A model generated the notes under the pieces. The model was not told the origin of the DNA. It did no database searches and saw nothing but the letters and a program-made list of their open reading frames with translations. This document shows, piece after piece, positions 63,639 through 64,000 of a stretch of DNA of 64,000 nucleotides. A program made the translations under genes and the position numbers. The number at the start of each line of letters is the position of its first letter. The first letter of the stretch is position 1. This DNA comes from CAYRFE01 sp964423645 [NCBI: uncultured bacterium] (lineage in GTDB: Bacteria > Macinerneyibacteriota > Macinerneyibacteria > Macinerneyibacteriales), in the NCBI GenBank assembly GCA_964423645.1, contig CAYRFE010000015.1:1-64000 (forward strand). The letters run 5' to 3'.

Positions 63639-64000
63639 ATGCATCGCGCAGTGTTATTGCTGTATTTTGTTGTTTTTGTCGTCTCTCTTCAGGCACAGTC
63701 GTGGTCATTGGTCGATTGCGGTGTCGGCTTGGTCGTCGAAGATGCGCAGTATGATACCGAACTGAAAATCGCAGAACGAGGCACTGAATGGGATGTCAAA
63801 GATTTATACGAAAATGGCGCTTTAGCAGGAAAATACCGTGGCAATCAACGTTTCGCCGCATGGATCAAAGGAACACGCATTGAAAATTCCCCGTGGTATT
63901 GGAAATACACCATTACTTTTCCTGACGGAAAAACATCTCAAAACGGGCCGTATGGTTTTTATTCGGCAGGTCATGGAACCTTTTCAATTCCGACAGGTAG
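63639..64000 (+). CDS. Secreted protein, 3' end outside window
   Basis: The frame is open from ATG at 63639 to the window end (120 codons). AAAGGAGG precedes it. The N-terminus is a signal peptide (HRAVLLLYFVVFVVSLQA) and the following residues are beta-rich and aromatic-rich (WDVKDLYENGALAGKYRG, WYWKYTITFPDG). I do not recognise the family from this part; it is probably periplasmic or surface-exposed. Confidence 0.7.
   Translation, partial: MHRAVLLLYFVVFVVSLQAQSWSLVDCGVGLVVEDAQYDTELKIAERGTEWDVKDLYENGALAGKYRGNQRFAAWIKGTRIENSPWYWKYTITFPDGKTSQNGPYGFYSAGHGTFSIPTG

Overview
The window looks like a chromosome segment from an anaerobic Gram-negative bacterium. Lipopolysaccharide core genes (heptose kinase and adenylyltransferase, heptose bisphosphate phosphatase, CMP-Kdo synthetase) imply an outer membrane. 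Hybrid cluster protein with a ferredoxin, butyrate kinase with phosphate butyryltransferase, and NrdR fit an anaerobic fermenter. An M28 peptidase ends in a FlgD-like C-terminal sorting-type domain, as is common in FCB-group and related candidate phyla. I cannot name the phylum. No rRNA, tRNA or CRISPR array was seen.

Left accessory region (1-10.9 kb). It opens with a duplicated non-coding repeat (25-346 and 532-853) and a DMT transporter. Short cargo genes follow: a bestrophin-like membrane protein, a small membrane protein, a DUF3795 protein and a double zinc-ribbon membrane protein. Three near-identical promoters (2667, 3463, 4301) each precede a different cargo unit. The third leads into an AT-rich three-gene defence unit: an amino-methyltransferase, an AIPR-family protein and a TdeIII-type restriction endonuclease. 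An attC-like palindrome follows it. After that a second DUF3795 gene and a stand-alone nucleotidyl-cyclase-like gene lie between duplicated pieces of the 3' end of an M42 aminopeptidase gene. This is the most unusual part of the window.

Division and cell wall block (10.9-25.6 kb, minus strand). mraZ-rsmH-ftsL-ftsI-murF-mraY-murD-ftsW-murG-murC-ftsQ-ftsA-ftsZ form one tightly overlapping operon, followed by the M42 peptidase. A sigma70-type promoter and a three-repeat MraZ box precede mraZ. murE, murB and ddl are missing from the cluster.

Central region (25.8-46.2 kb). A repeat-rich desert (26.8-27.8 kb) is followed by a divergent PAP2 phosphatase and acetyltransferase pair. Next come an operon CYTH-hldE1-hldE2-kdsB-pyrG (LPS precursors and CTP), a GGDEF protein, a lone trpB, and an operon pbp1A-rpiB-glyA-deaminase-nrdR-unknown-tlpA. 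An outer membrane beta-barrel gene closes the region. MITE-like elements with GAGASCTTTGC termini punctuate the gaps; the copy at 30413-30576 has a 6-bp target duplication.

Right region (46-64 kb). A six-gene operon folBK-panB-panC-comM-buk-ptb links folate, pantothenate and butyryl-phosphate metabolism with natural transformation. It is followed by a membrane sensor with a Cys-rich tail, a LolA/DUF4412-like protein, an operon M28 peptidase-trmH-cupin-gmhB, and a secreted discoidin/LamG protein. A plus-strand operon ferredoxin-cupin-hcp with a palindromic operator and a TetR gene comes next. The window ends inside a secreted protein gene. Most promoters seen have TTGACA-like and TATAAT-like boxes 16-18 bp apart, often with an extended TGC. 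Three genes have the -10 box only 6-7 nt before the ATG, suggesting leaderless mRNAs.
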